Notes: generated by a model from the letters alone, not told the origin. Shown: positions 1-10,764, numbered from the stretch's first letter. The stretch is DNA of 64,000 bases from Sialis fuliginosa (GCA_961205875.1 OY540817.1:12807001-12871000), one strand, 5' to 3'. Numbers and translations: made by a program.

Positions 1-144
1 TAATATATATTCAAAAAAGTGTCTAGCTACCTACTACCTATTGTTTTTTATGTATAAGTGTAAACTGTTATTAAACGATACTATCCTATCCGGGGAAAAA
101 AACAAATTTAGATTTACAAGAATTAAATAAGATCTGCGTAGATC

Positions 145-336
145 CAGGAGCGGACTAAGGAAAAATATAGTCCTAAGCAAGGTTGCGGGCTTCGTTAAAT
201 TAAAATCATCATTTTTTTAGCAAATTTAATTTAAAAATTGACCGCATTAATATCTAAAGAATTTTTGTTCTCTTCCACTTTTGAAAATCGAGCCCTAGGT
301 AATTGCCCAGTCTACCTAGGCCAAATTCCACCCCTG
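145..336. mobile_element. hAT-like MITE (probable)
   Basis: A 192-bp segment starts with 'caggagcgga' and ends with 'tccacccctg', imperfect inverted ends of the CAGGGGCGG type typical of hAT-superfamily non-autonomous elements. The flanks (cgtagatc and cgagattt) resemble each other only with a gap, so the 8-bp target duplication is not convincing. There is no coding capacity inside. The call rests on terminal sequence type only. Confidence 0.35.
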
Positions 337-447
337 CGAGATTTAAGATCTAATTAAATCGTTAAAATTGTCAACAAATAATTGTGATTGTATAGTAATA
401 TGTACCTATAATGTAATGTATTAATTAATTTATTTTTTATTTAGAAA

Positions 448-813
448 ATGTCCTGCAAATACAGAAAATGTGCAGTGAAAGTGTGCAAAGAAAGTTCAAA
501 TATGAAACCTACCATACAAATGCACCGTTTTACAAAAAAACAGAACCTACAAAATATATGGCTGGGGAACATAAACGAAATAGATTTATTTAATTTAACA
601 AAATCAAAATTAAGTAGTTTAATGATATGCGATAAGCACTTTTCCACATTTCAGTACGAGACGTCCGAGAGGAAAAAATTAAATTTTAATGCAGTGTCAA
701 CATTAAATTTACAGTCAAGTATAGAAGTAAATTCCAATCTAACGCCATCATATTGCTTTGTGCCACAAACCATGACGAACGTAGTTAACGAGAAAAACCG
801 TATGTATAAGTAA
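448..813 (+). CDS. THAP-type zinc-finger protein, N-terminal exon
   Basis: This 121-codon frame opens with a THAP domain, a C2CH zinc-coordinating DNA-binding module found in P-element-type transposases and in host transcription factors. Visible ligands are Cys3, Cys8, Cys61 and His64 (C-x4-C-x52-C-x2-H, followed by Phe65). Trp38 is the usual invariant tryptophan, and AVST at residues 82-85 stands where AVPT is usual. The C-to-C spacing is two residues beyond the common 35-50 range. A 3' splice acceptor (ttatttag) lies 4 bases before the ATG, so the ATG may be internal or the true start. A donor-like gtatgt begins at 800; splicing from there to the acceptor ending at 901 would add 18 more residues (902-956) and then stop inside the fold-back element. 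No transposase catalytic region follows. It is either one exon of a THAP protein or a relic of a P-like transposon. The THAP call is good; gene status is uncertain. Confidence 0.6.
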   Translation: MSCKYRKCAVKVCKESSNMKPTIQMHRFTKKQNLQNIWLGNINEIDLFNLTKSKLSSLMICDKHFSTFQYETSERKKLNFNAVSTLNLQSSIEVNSNLTPSYCFVPQTMTNVVNEKNRMYK

Positions 814-934
814 TATTTTTTTAAAACACGACAGTCAAATTACTTATATTTATTTTGAATGATTATATGTATACAATTAATTCATATACTGTATTTCACA
901 GAAAAAGAAAATAAGTATTTGAGATTTAATGTAG

Positions 935-1573
935 TAGCCCAGTCAAGGAAGCAGTGAAAAGTGAGAAAGAGGGAAATTTAGAGGGCAATGATTGATTCTT
1001 ATAGATTTTGAACCGGAGAATTCGAAAAAAATAACCCGGACAAGCGAAAAGTGGTGCAACACCCTTAAAAATGGGGTTTAAGGGTGAAAACCCCATTTCC
1101 AACCGTTTTTTCAATTTATCACAAAATTTAAAGCGACGATGGTATATTTTTATCGTTGATATATGTTCAGGACACTCAGACGAATTGATTGTGACCACAT
1201 ATACTAAATTTGACCAAAAATTACCTCTTCCAGAGGGCTTAAAAGACAAAAAAATGCATCCTTTCGGGAAAATAATTTTAAAATTAATAACTTTTGTAAA
1301 AATCATCCAAATTTAATATATGATTCGTCTGAGTGTCCTGAACATATATCAACGATAAAAATATACCATCATCGCTTTAGATTTTGTGATAAATTGAAAA
1401 AACGGTTGGAAATGGGGTTTTCACCCTTAAACCCCATTTTTAAGGGTGTTGCACCACTTTTTGCTAGTCCGGGTTATTTTTTTCGAATTCTCCGGTTCAA
1501 AATCTATAAGAATCAATCATAAAATTGCTTGCCCTCTTAATTTCCTGTCAAAATGCTTCCTTTACTGGGCTAT
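935..1573. mobile_element. Long fold-back element (inverted repeat, about 640 bp)
   Basis: Two arms of about 250 bp (935-1187 and 1324-1573) are reverse complements with a few mismatches and small indels. They start 'tagcccagtcaaggaagc' and end with the matching 'tactgggcta'. About 135 bp of unpaired sequence lies between them. A TA or TAG duplication at the edges is possible but not clear. Reading frames of 81-126 codons here are shadows of the palindromic arms and occur on both strands. This is a non-autonomous fold-back or long-TIR DNA transposon; no transposase is present. Confidence 0.8.
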
Positions 1574-2815
1574 AGGCTAAGGATTTAAAATTATTTTTAA
1601 AATTTTTAAGCAAATACTGTAAAAATCTACATGTTATATTTATATGAATTTCAAAAATTCTAATTGTATTTTTATAATATTGTTTGTTGTTTTATAATTA
1701 TTATTACATTATCATTAATTGTGCCTGTGATTAAATTAATTATACCTGTGTATATATATCTGTTAATTGTTGTTTGTTTGATTTTAATATTATTAATGTT
1801 CTTACTGTTATAAAATTTGTTAGTGTACCTGTATATTTTATATAGAATATGTACATATATAATATAATATTTTTTGTACTGTATAATACAAATAATTTTT
1901 TTTAATAAAATCAGTTAATATTAATATAACCTATTATTTTAAATGCATTTAAACATTTTCAGAAAATTTTCAACATGATAACTTTGTATTACTACTGATA
2001 ATATAAAAATATATTAAATAAAATAATAATTATATAATAAATAATTTAATTTATAAATCCCGCCGATGATATTAGTTTTCATATTAAACGCTAGATGGAC
2101 AAAATTATATTTTTATGAATAGCCCTTCTTTTATTTTTTAGTTCATATGAACGAACCCTAGAGGCGCTGTGGCCACAATATTTAACATTATATGTCCCTT
2201 CTACTTGTATATGTTCTGTGACCAGAAAGGTTTGAATTCTTATTACATTAGACCATTGTGGTGTAGTATGATCGTTATTATTTATTAATATAATTAATCA
2301 TAATACTTTCAGATCCGCGTTTTACTTGAAGATATAAAAATCATTGTGTTTCTTAAATGTCATTTATAGAATTTTTTATATACTTATATACATCATTTAA
2401 GGCCTGTCAGGTGATTGATAACTTTTAGACTTTTGAATATAAGTTGCATCTTTGTCCGACGTTTCATCGTAATACGCAGTTTCAAAAGATATTTGCATGT
2501 AAAAATTAGAGCAAGTCTCAAAGTTTCAGCGGGCACCGCAGCATCATATCGTATGTGTCAAAAAACGTTGCTTTTTGCCTTATTTGATATCCAGTTGCAT
2601 TTTAAATTTGGGGATTATAAAGCTCAACGTCTCTCTGTCTGCCTGTCTGTCTGTCCATTTGTACGCTTGTAACTCGAGAACGACTGTCATATCAGCCTTA
2701 TAATAAATAAAATTCGCTAAGCTGTTCAATTTTTTTAAATACTCTTCAATATAAACATTCACAACTTAAAGAAATTAATTTTATTACGGGTATTCAAGGT
2801 AGAGACTGTTAGTCA
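1574..2815. other. AT-rich non-coding stretch with a TCTG microsatellite
   Basis: No gene is supported. Long A/T runs dominate. A short tctg/cctg tandem at about 2633-2656 is followed by 'taactcgagaacgactgtc'; the same microsatellite-plus-tail arrangement recurs around 5665-5720, so both are probably remnants of one interspersed repeat. Confidence 0.5.
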
Positions 2816-2902
2816 TACAGTAAGTCTTCGACTTACGCGATTAATTCGTTCCAAATGTTTTCATGTAAGTCAAAAAATTGTGTAAGTCGAGGATTTACTG
2901 TA
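2816..2902. mobile_element. TA-flanked palindromic mini-element (Tc1/mariner or pogo-like)
   Basis: The 83 bp from 2818 to 2900 begin 'cagtaagtcttcgactta' and end with the inverted counterpart 'taagtcgaggatttactg', with TA on each side. The CAGT...CTCGACTTACG end type with TA target sites is familiar from Tc1/mariner and pogo-like MITEs. A third, related end is at 3104-3138, so a larger original element of about 320 bp, later rearranged, is possible. Confidence 0.6.
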
Positions 2903-3103
2903 GCAAATAATATAACAATCAGATTAAAATTGTAAACAAAAGGCACCAACTCAGTACTAAAAACCCTAAAAATATATAAATTCCCTATTGTATCAACTAA
3001 ACTTTGAGCATATTGACAAGGGGAGAATGAGGAAAGGGTGAAATGTTTGACAATCTCGAGAGATATAAAGCACCACGAAATAAAAAAAACACTTTTTTCA
3101 AAT

Positions 3104-3138
3104 CGCGTAATTATGAATTCACGTAAGTCGAGGACTAC
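3104..3138 (-). repeat. Isolated terminal repeat related to the 2816-2902 element
   Basis: The reverse complement reads 'gtagtcctcgacttacgtga', matching the end motif of the neighbouring TA-flanked palindrome. It may be the far end of a larger element whose other end is at 2818, or a second truncated copy. Confidence 0.45.
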
Positions 3139-3749
3139 GCTAATAACAGTAATCATTACTATATTAAATACTGAAACAAATAACCATACAATAATAAACC
3201 AGATCATCACGCTTCAATACAAATAAATCCTATATAATATTTGAAAATAATGACCTGCTAACAAACAGACAAACACACGTTGCAATAGATTCAGAACACG
3301 ATCGACACAGCGTTGCATCGACGACGGCTACTTGATCCACTGCCCAAAACAAACCGTCTCGGTGACGTAACATTGAGCGCAATCATTACCGGCGATTCTC
3401 TGTTGTTATTCTTATTCTTCTTTATTTCGTCTTTTCAGTTCACGGTCGTAAGTGAAATGATTTCACTGCCGCGCGCATGGGAAACTGTTATTTATAAACA
3501 ACTATGTGGATCACGCCAAAAGGTTACGTACATCCGGATTGTAGTGCATATGTGTATATGATAATGTGTGTGTGTTAGAATATTGTAATTGAGTGAATTC
3601 GTGGTCAGATTTCCGATCTGTGGCGCCCAATACTTGTTAGTCCTGGTTTTAGTTTTTTGTGTATTATTAAAACCACTTTTGTATGATGATGATGACGCTA
3701 CATATTTTTTGAATTTGTAATAACGATTAAGAAGTTTTTTATATCCAAT
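3139..3749. other. Gene-free stretch with a GC-richer patch
   Basis: About 3295-3500 is richer in G and C than its surroundings (gacgacggc, ggtgacgtaac, gccgcgcgc). Open frames across it are short and not convincing. 'ttcgtcttttcag' at about 3426-3438 looks like an acceptor, but no frame follows. The patch includes a CRE-like tgacgtaa. It could be a regulatory block; nothing else is recognisable. Confidence 0.3.
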
Positions 3750-4095
3750 TGCTTCCTTGCCAAACCGAAGATACGAGAAGCTTTGTGATCGTTTTATAAT
3801 AAGAAAAAAAAGATTCTCCGATTTCAAAATTTTAAATTGATCTTTCCGTTTCACGTCAAGATAAACACTTCGTTCCGTGTCTGTCTGTCTGTCCGTCTGT
3901 GTGTGTGTCTGTGTGTGTGAATCCTTGTCACACGCATAACTCATGAACCACTGAACCGATATTAATGAAACTTGGTTGGTTGGTTAGGTCTGACTTGAGG
4001 ACGGCTTTTTTCAAAATCGTGTGTAAGGAGAAAAAGTGACTTCCCAAAAGATTTATTTTTTCAAAATATCTCTAGAACGACACATGTATGAAAAC
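3750..4095. repeat. Interspersed repeat family C, copy 1, with TCTG/TG microsatellite
   Basis: This matches 31078-31405 in the same orientation over most of its length: 'gaagatacg(a/t)gaagctttg', then a tctgtctgtctg/tgtgtgtct tract at about 3880-3920, then 'gcataactcatgaacca' and 'accgatattaatgaaac'. Fragments also lie at 25125-25225 and 25700-25830. The 150-codon minus-strand frame here (3492-3944) is low-complexity translation of the microsatellite. The family was not identified; no reverse transcriptase or transposase is encoded. Confidence 0.7.
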
Positions 4096-4802
4096 TAAGT
4101 TTACTGGTAAATAGCGAAAAATGAACAAAATTTTTTATCGGTTATTCGGTAAATTATGTAAGTAAAGTAATTTACTATTAAAAAAATAAAGCAAATTCAC
4201 ATACGAAGAGCAAAAAAAGATCTTACACTTTTATGATAAAAACGGTGATTTACCGAAAAACCAATTTTCATTTCAATTATACCGAATTATAGGTACTTAA
4301 TTGAAAAAGTTGGTAAATTAATAATTTCTAGTTCAAAACTATATATTCCGTATGTAATTTACGAAGGTACCTAATTTAAAAGATTTTGATTAATTTTAAT
4401 TATCTTCCCCCCTATATTATTCACAATCTAAATTCTAGGATATCAGAGAATTATTTCAATGTTAAAATTGACTGTCTTACTTAAAATTAATAAAATCATT
4501 TTTATGTTACTAATATGTGTTATATTAACCTTGGATTGCATGAAGCAAAAATAATCACTAATCATCCGTTTTGAAACCGTAATAACGTTAATTTTTAATT
4601 GCAATCACGATTATGATGAATTGTATAAAGTAAAAAATAATAATCACAATAAGTGAATTGTCCGCTTACTAATCGCAATCAAGTTAAAAACTAATACATT
4701 TAAAAATAAATAAAAAATCGAAATTCATTTTTAAGATCTTAAATTATTAATTTTTGTTTTAATCTACATACTGTACTTAAATAATAGCATAATGTTTACT
4801 TT
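4096..4802. other. AT-rich stretch, nothing recognised
   Basis: Very AT-rich, with no open frame of interest, no clear inverted repeat and no splice-site pair. Confidence 0.4.
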
Positions 4803-5003
4803 CTATGTTACACTACATGGCCTGATATGAGCTGTTAAATAATTCGACATAAGTGTAAGATCAAAGGTCATGGAATAGTTAGACGTGAAGTTGATGAAGA
4901 TACGCGTGCACTTCAAGAACGAGCGCACGATGTTCGCGTCAAACTTGTCACTCTGGCCGGGTCTAGGGATTTCACCCATCATGAGATGTTGTAATTGATT
5001 CAT
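4803..5003 (-). CDS. Probable coding exon, unknown protein
   Basis: A 66-codon frame runs from ATG at 5003 to TAG at 4803. From about residue 9 to 42 its codons end almost all in C or G (for example GAC AAG, GCG AAC ATC GTG CGC TCG TTC), which is conspicuous in such AT-rich DNA and is the usual mark of translated insect exons. The bias fades after residue 45 or so, so the true exon may end before the TAG, but no good GT donor is seen there. The peptide GQSDKFDANIVRSFLKC leads into a hydrophobic stretch IFINF. I do not recognise the family. The opposite strand is also open for about 50 codons without an ATG. It could be an internal exon, a small gene or a decayed copy. An AGGTCA nuclear-receptor half-site type sequence lies on the plus strand at about 4865. 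Confidence 0.4.
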   Translation of the reverse strand: MNQLQHLMMGEIPRPGQSDKFDANIVRSFLKCTRIFINFTSNYSMTFDLTLMSNYLTAHIRPCSVT

Positions 5004-5103
5004 ATACCTACCTACACATATGCGGTGTTCTCTATGCGAAACAATGTATGTGGAATATACTTTATTAGAATACCGTTTAAGTTACATTTATTTTTTCTTT
5101 CTT

Positions 5104-5522
5104 ATTCGCTAAGGTCAGTGATCACTCTGCCACCTATCGGATAAAACTTGAACCCTTCTGAAGTTCTGGAACAGCGATTTGAAGTTTTTAAATATAATAT
5201 AAAAGTTATGTAAATAAGTAATTATAATAATTAAAATATAATCAAGAATAAAAGAAAAAATAAAATATTAAGTTTTTATCTGCTACCAAAAAATGCTGCT
5301 GTAAAAGAAATATGGGTGAAAAATTTCAACTGAACCTCCATTAATTATAAAATTTGCTGTACATTTTATTCTCAATTACTTTATTAATAGTACATTTACA
5401 TTGAACGATAAATAATATTAATAATATGTTTCTAAATTTCAATTCAAATCGCTGTTTGGGAACTTCAGATGGGTTCAAGTTTTATCCGATAGTTGGCAGA
5501 GTGGTCACTGACGCTAGCGAAT
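5104..5522. mobile_element. Fold-back MITE, about 420 bp
   Basis: Arms of about 80 bp (5104-5190 and 5441-5522) are inverted copies. The left begins 'attcgctaaggtcagtgatc' and the right ends with 'gtggtcactgacgctagcga'. The 250-bp centre is AT-rich and non-coding. The target duplication is not resolved. A non-autonomous DNA transposon is the simplest reading. Confidence 0.75.
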
Positions 5523-7099
5523 ATCCATGTAGTACCTATATGAAATATACATCTAATTTTATAAATAAGTAGGTATAGTAAAGCCGATTTTTTTTAAATC
5601 TGGATTTTGATGGAATTATCCATTTTAATCAGCACTAAATCCATTCTGGCTATTTTCGTATTGATGTCTGTGTGTTGGTCTGTTTGTCTGTAGACGCTGT
5701 AACTCAAATACGACAAATCGTACAAGGGTAAAATTTTATATTATTATATTTTTTTCTGGCAAGAAAACCTATTTTTGAAAACGATCTTTCAACGAATATG
5801 GTTCTTTACTAATTTTATTAATTTTTTGATTTATTTTTTTGAAACAATGCGAATTAGAGAAAAATGTCGAAGTTAAAAATTGTATCTATTATAATTATCT
5901 ATAATTTGTGTTTAGTTAAGTGTTGTCGACCATTTGGAAACTAACTCCGCAATTTTGGTATCAGATTTTCCTTCAGAACACCTACATACTTCTTACTATC
6001 CATCATACCTTCAATGGGGTAAAGTGTATTTAGTTCCCTCGCTTTTCACGCTAAATAGTTGTCTTATCTAATTTACTCAACACTATACCATTCAATAGAG
6101 TTACGAAATAACATTGGTAGTAATTAATTTCTGTATTCTTAAAAAACTGTAAGGCAAAAGCCATTTTTATAGATTTTTACCCTGCTTTCAATGGCGTAAA
6201 TACCTATAGACATATCTGAATCTTTTTGGGTTTTTAATAACGCCGATATCAGAATTACAGTTTTTACGTACATATGATTGAAAAAAAGTAACTTTAACTA
6301 CTAAATATAATTGTCCTTATAAAATTTAAACCTATGTGTATACCAACTCAAACATGAGGTATTTTATCTTCAATTCATTTTTTAATAGATGTGAAAAAAA
6401 TATTACTATCCTCGATTTAAATAGTTCAATTTAAGTTGTGTAGAAATGGATGGTATGTAGTTTGAAAAATGCAGTTAATCCTGGAATTGGTCTTCTTATA
6501 TGCCATAAAAATAATCAAATACGTAATCAAGAAGTGAAAACATAAAAAACCGTTCGAAAATATTACCTCATACATAAAAACAAAAATACTAAGATTTAAT
6601 TATTTTTCTTATAACAATTTTTCAACATTATTTGTACATATAAATCATCCTGTATACGATACATTGGTGATAAGACACAAAGTATGTGTGTGAAAGTATA
6701 GAGAGATTTGTTTTCAAGTGTCGTTAAATGTTTATTTAATATTTCCTATAATATTATCTGGTTATTTTCTATGAACCCAGGTTCAACAGATTGTAATTAA
6801 GTCTAGGGTACTTTACATTTGATACGCTTTCTTAGTCGATAGTTAACAATTGTAAGCATTTATTCTTCTTAAACGATATAAAATATTATTACCTATATAC
6901 GTTCGCAGTTTAATAATAATTAAATATCCACGTTTACGACTATTCTATCTAAAAATACAAAAAATAAAGTTTTTAAGCGATTAACTATAGTAATTTTTTA
7001 AAGGTGCGGGAACTAAATCTAATCCAATGAATTTGCAGCGGTCCTCAAACTACGGGACCACGTTTAATGATGATTCTGTGAATCGAAGCTATTTTTAAA
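5523..7099. other. AT-rich gene-free stretch
   Basis: It contains a short TCTG/TG microsatellite remnant at about 5665-5692 with the 'gctgtaactcaaatacgac' tail also seen near 2665. Otherwise A/T-rich with no coding frame or clear inverted repeat. Confidence 0.4.
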
Positions 7100-7315
7100 T
7101 TAAATATACTGAATTAGAAATATTTGTTGATATTAGATTACTACCATTTCTGAATATTAATCTATATAGATTTAATTATCTTACAGCGTGATTTGATGAC
7201 AATCAGCCAATAGGTGTTAAAATGGTTGACATTTAAACTAATTATTAGTATAATTTATTTATTAATTATTATATTATCATAGCAACTGCTTTACATTGTT
7301 TCAAATTTGACGATT
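7100..7315 (+). repeat. Interspersed repeat family A, copy 1
   Basis: About 215 bp closely matches 13150-13335. Shared landmarks are 'gaattagaaatatttgttga', 'attattagtataatttattt' and 'tttcaaatttga'. The reverse complement of the second half also matches the third copy near 29960-30025. This copy carries an extra segment (about 7188-7205) that copy 2 lacks. No coding capacity; family unknown. Confidence 0.8.
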
Positions 7316-8229
7316 CTTTCTTTTATAACTTTTGTGTCGTAGTACTATTCTTGTTTTTCTGTTGACTATTATATTTAAATTCTAATACAAAATTAAAACA
7401 AAACGTACAGACATTTTCTTGCTAAGTCGTGGGATTTACATAAAGTGGTTTTTTTTTACAAACGTGAGTCTGCATTCTGTTTTAATTAAAAGTGTGGACG
7501 AATCTAATTAGATATCGAGAGACGCAGGACTTGTAATTATTTCCACACTTATTACGCGGGACATCAGTATGTGAGACGTTACTGGGAACGTGTTTAGCAC
7601 TCGCTAGACTCTTAGACCTTGCCATACAGATATTTCTCTCATTACCATTCATAATGTTGTGAGGGTATATGTAAAAAGGGATGTTCCATTACCCCCCACC
7701 CCTCAAATAAAATAAGGTTAACTTGAAGAATATGCCGTTACCGATGTCACAACTATCAAATATCACGTGTTAATGTGTTAGAATAGACCTAACCTAATCT
7801 AACGAAATATAACAAACCGAAAACTAATCAACTCGATTTCGCCCCAATACATTGCCCTAACCAAGGACAGTTAACTTGTATTTTAACTTTATACGATTTA
7901 TAAAATATTAAATAAATACATGATATTACTAATTTAGTACCGATCTCACAAACCCAATACTCATTTAGCCATTTTAAGGAGTAATTTTTTTTTATGTGTT
8001 ATTTTTTTTAATGAACAAAAAGTATTCTTAATGCTAGTTTATTTTAAATATTGCTAAAAACATAAAAAAATATTGTTTAATATTGTTTTAATAATAGTTT
8101 ATTTAATGTTTTTCACTTTTTTTCATTTCATTTAGTTTGTTTCCTTGTAAATAATTGTACTGTATTAAATTTAAGAACTTATATTTTGTAAATGACTGAT
8201 TTATTGTACAAAAATGCCAAAGTATACTA
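7316..8229. other. Gene-free stretch
   Basis: AT-rich with a slightly GC-richer patch at 7535-7640 (acgcgggacatcagtatgtg). No supported frame. It ends at the fold-back element beginning at 8230. Confidence 0.4.
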
Positions 8230-8902
8230 ACAAGGGAACCTTTTCATGTGGCTTATTCAGATCAAGTTTAAATTTTGTATATAATTAGAGGAGGTCAGGG
8301 CTAGAAACAAAAAAATTATCTTTGCTGCGGTAAAACGGTTTAAGGGGGTGAATTACCTCTATGAAAATGTGCAAAATAATAATAATAAGTTAAAATATTT
8401 AATCCGGTCTTCAACAGAGGATTCTAGGGGTCCTGAAATGTAAATATCCTTCTAAATTGGTAACTTTTCAACTACAGTCAATATTTTTCTTATTAAAAAA
8501 ATTTTAATTAATATTTTTCGAAATATGATAATGTGACGATGAAAGGGTTAAAGAAAATTTTGTGAAATATGTCATATATTTGAATTTCTATTGTATACTG
8601 CAATTAATTTTAGTTAATAGAAAAAAAAAATTCAATAGATAATGGGGTGGGTATTAACGGTATCATTTTTTCGAATTTTGACTGTCGCCATTCGAAAGAG
8701 TATAAAAAATCATGAAAATTGTATATTTTTCAGAGTTATTTGAAATATATGATTATTTTGCACATTTTCATAGGGGTGTTTCACCTCCTTAAACCGTTTT
8801 ACCGCAGCTAAGATAATTTTTTTCTTACTTACCCTGACCCCTTCTAACTATATACAAAATTTAAACTTGATCTGAATATGCCACTTGAAAAGGTTCTCTT
8901 GT
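8230..8902. mobile_element. Fold-back element, about 670 bp
   Basis: Arms of about 150 bp (8230-8383 and 8752-8902) are inverted copies, from 'acaagggaaccttttcatg' at the left to 'cttgaaaaggttctcttgt' at the right. The region around 'gcggtaaaacggtttaa' is especially well kept. The central 370 bp are AT-rich and non-coding. A gtaagtaagtaagtaa run follows directly at 8901-8916. Long-TIR non-autonomous DNA transposon. Confidence 0.8.
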
Positions 8903-8954
8903 AAGTAAGTAAGTAAATATATTTAATAGCCAATGCGATAGTTATCTGCATAAA

Positions 8955-9160
8955 GATACAACCGCGCAGTATGTGGATGGTCTAAGGCGGAATGCATTTA
9001 GCGCTGGCTGTAATTATGGCGAGATGTGCAATATGAGATGTGAGCACGTGATCGCCACGCCCACACACACATCTACAGCGCATCTCTCGCTCTGGGTAAC
9101 CACTCTGATGTACTTCCTTGTAAATGTCAGCTACACATACACACACACATTATCATGATT
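8955..9160. other. GC-richer patch ending in CA microsatellite
   Basis: About 200 bp with many CG and GC dinucleotides (gcggaatgcatttagcgctg) in AT-rich surroundings, ending in an acacacac run at about 9136-9149. The 61-codon plus frame at 8973-9158 lacks other coding signs. Candidate conserved non-coding DNA. Confidence 0.3.
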
Positions 9161-9280
9161 AAAACAATACATACATATTACATATAAACAAGTCCGCCTT
9201 GTGAAGAATAGTTTTAAAAAATAAAAAGTTTAAAATATCTATATTTTTGATTCTAAGCGTTTATGAACTTTAAGATAGAA

Positions 9281-9500
9281 CAGCTACACAAAAAAAGGTA
9301 AATTACTTTTTCGAAGACCAATTTTTATGTATTTTGAGGCGCTGAATCTGAATTAGAGGTCAAAATAACACCAGATCTGATTCATTTTGAACATAATCTC
9401 GAAAATTTGGATTTTCGTGTTTATTTTGAAAATGAATCACATAAGGTGAAATTTTAAGCTCAAATTCAAATTCAGTGCCTCAAAATACATATAAATACAA
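9281..9500. mobile_element. Fold-back MITE sharing the 'cagctacacaaaaaaa' end
   Basis: Inverted arms: 'gtattttgaggcgctgaatc' at about 9329-9348 pairs with 'ttcagtgcctcaaaatacat' at about 9471-9490, and the pairing continues inward. The left end carries 'cagctacacaaaaaaa', the same terminal motif as the elements at 10465-10722 and 36159-36564, although the interiors differ. The right terminus is not clear. Confidence 0.6.
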
Positions 9501-9671
9501 TGATCGAAACTTTTTATTTATTAAAAGACAGTCCAATACGGAGACTTTAATGAGTGGTCGAGTATTATTGACTTTTACGTAAGTCCGGTTTAAAAAATTC
9601 ATATTAAAATATGAGTGAAGCAAATCAAATGAAATAAAACAATATTTAATTTTTTCTTATCATAAATATAT

Positions 9672-9842
9672 TTAATTAAACATTAAAGCAAATATTACAT
9701 ATTCAAAATAACTCCTTGTGTATTCTTTCTTCAAATCAGTTAATACAATGTCACTTCCTGACTGGACAGGAATGAGGCTTTGTCCTTCCAGTTGGTCCTT
9801 GATGTACTGAGAGCTGATAAATTGATCATCTCTACACGTATC
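9672..9842 (-). CDS. Probable 3'-terminal or internal coding exon, unknown protein
   Basis: On the minus strand a splice acceptor (actgatttaattatag) is followed at 9842 by 56 open codons ending in TAA at 9672. The first 32 codons favour C- or G-ending forms (ATC AGC, CAG TAC ATC AAG GAC, CTG), as in expressed insect exons, and read DDQFISSQYIKDQLEGQSL. After that the sequence turns AT-rich, so the exon may really stop at a GT at 9746-9745 (phase 0). It has no ATG start, so it would be missed by a start-to-stop search. I do not recognise the family. No partner exon was assigned with confidence. Confidence 0.45.
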   Translation of the reverse strand, partial: DTCRDDQFISSQYIKDQLEGQSLIPVQSGSDIVLTDLKKEYTRSYFEYVIFALMFN

Positions 9843-10464
9843 CTATAATTAAATCAGTAAAAAATGTAATTTTTAAACAAGTAACTTCATTAAATAACTA
9901 TTTAAGATATTCTAAAACGTTGAATTAAATTAAGAATATTTTAAGCAAATTACAAGTAACCAAAAATAAAGTACTTCAGGCCTGAGAGGGAGAATTATGT
10001 ATCCTAGGGTTAATATACGTACTCTAATATCTTGATATTATTACCATTAATAAATAAAATGCTCCTATTATTACTACAATAATGTAATATGATATAATAC
10101 ATATAAGTATTTCAATACAGACACATTTGAAATAGAAAATTTATTACAAATACCTGGGTCAGAATACGGCCTGTCAAACATAGATTAAACATGACAGAGC
10201 ACCTCAATGACTAAGTGACTTCCTTTTATGTAACATGTGACAAAAAATATCTTCGACAATGGATCCGTTACAATAAACGTACTTATTCTTACCGTCCCCT
10301 TATAATAGCGCACGGTCCTTACGCATCAACAGATTTGTGCAACGAAATGCAGACACGTACTTAGTATATATTTTTTTATTTTTAAATCTTGCAGTTTTTG
10401 TTTTTAGTATATTTGATTTAAAACTATATTTCCCATGGCTTCACCTGTAAGGAAAGCATTTCTA
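9843..10464. other. AT-rich gene-free stretch
   Basis: If the 9672-9842 exon is real this is intron upstream of it. No repeat or frame stands out. Confidence 0.35.
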
Positions 10465-10722
10465 TTACCAGTTACACAAAAAAAAATGTGTTTACCTAAA
10501 AAGCGACCTATATTATTTATAGCATTATAGTATAGGTCGAGCATAGTCGAAATCCAAATTTTTGGAAATTTCCGCTTATCAGTATTTTTTAGCTTAAATT
10601 TTGTATTTAGCCAACTTGGAAAAATTCAAGCTTAAATAAAAAAATAAGAAACTGGTAAGCAGAAAATTCCAAAAATTTGGATTTCGACTATGTATCGCAC
10701 ACTTTTTTTGTGCAGCTGTGTT
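10465..10722. mobile_element. Fold-back MITE of the 'cagctgcacaaaaaaag' group
   Basis: About 258 bp. It begins 'cagttacacaaaaaaaa' and ends 'actttttttgtgcagctgtg', the inverted counterpart. Inside, 'agtcgaaatccaaatttttg' (about 10547) faces 'caaaaatttggatttcgact' (about 10670), an almost perfect pairing. A longer relative sits at 36159-36564. No coding capacity. Confidence 0.8.
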
Positions 10723-10764
10723 ATATTTAATGTGGATTTATAGTAAATATAAAATTTATTACAG

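Noticed and set aside
926..1316. 126- and 81-codon frames on opposite strands
   Set aside because: Both come from the arm of the fold-back element at 935-1573.
3880..3920. CRISPR-like or tandem regulatory array
   Set aside because: Simple TCTG/TG microsatellite; no spaced unique segments, and the DNA is eukaryotic.
3492..3944. 150-codon minus-strand frame, the longest in the window
   Set aside because: Its start region is the translated TCTG/TG microsatellite (TQTHTQTDRQTDTE) and the rest lies in repeat family C, with no domain.
9740..9856. Plus-strand exon with acceptor 'tctttcttcaaatcag'
   Set aside because: All three plus frames hold stops, while the minus strand is open with better codon endings.
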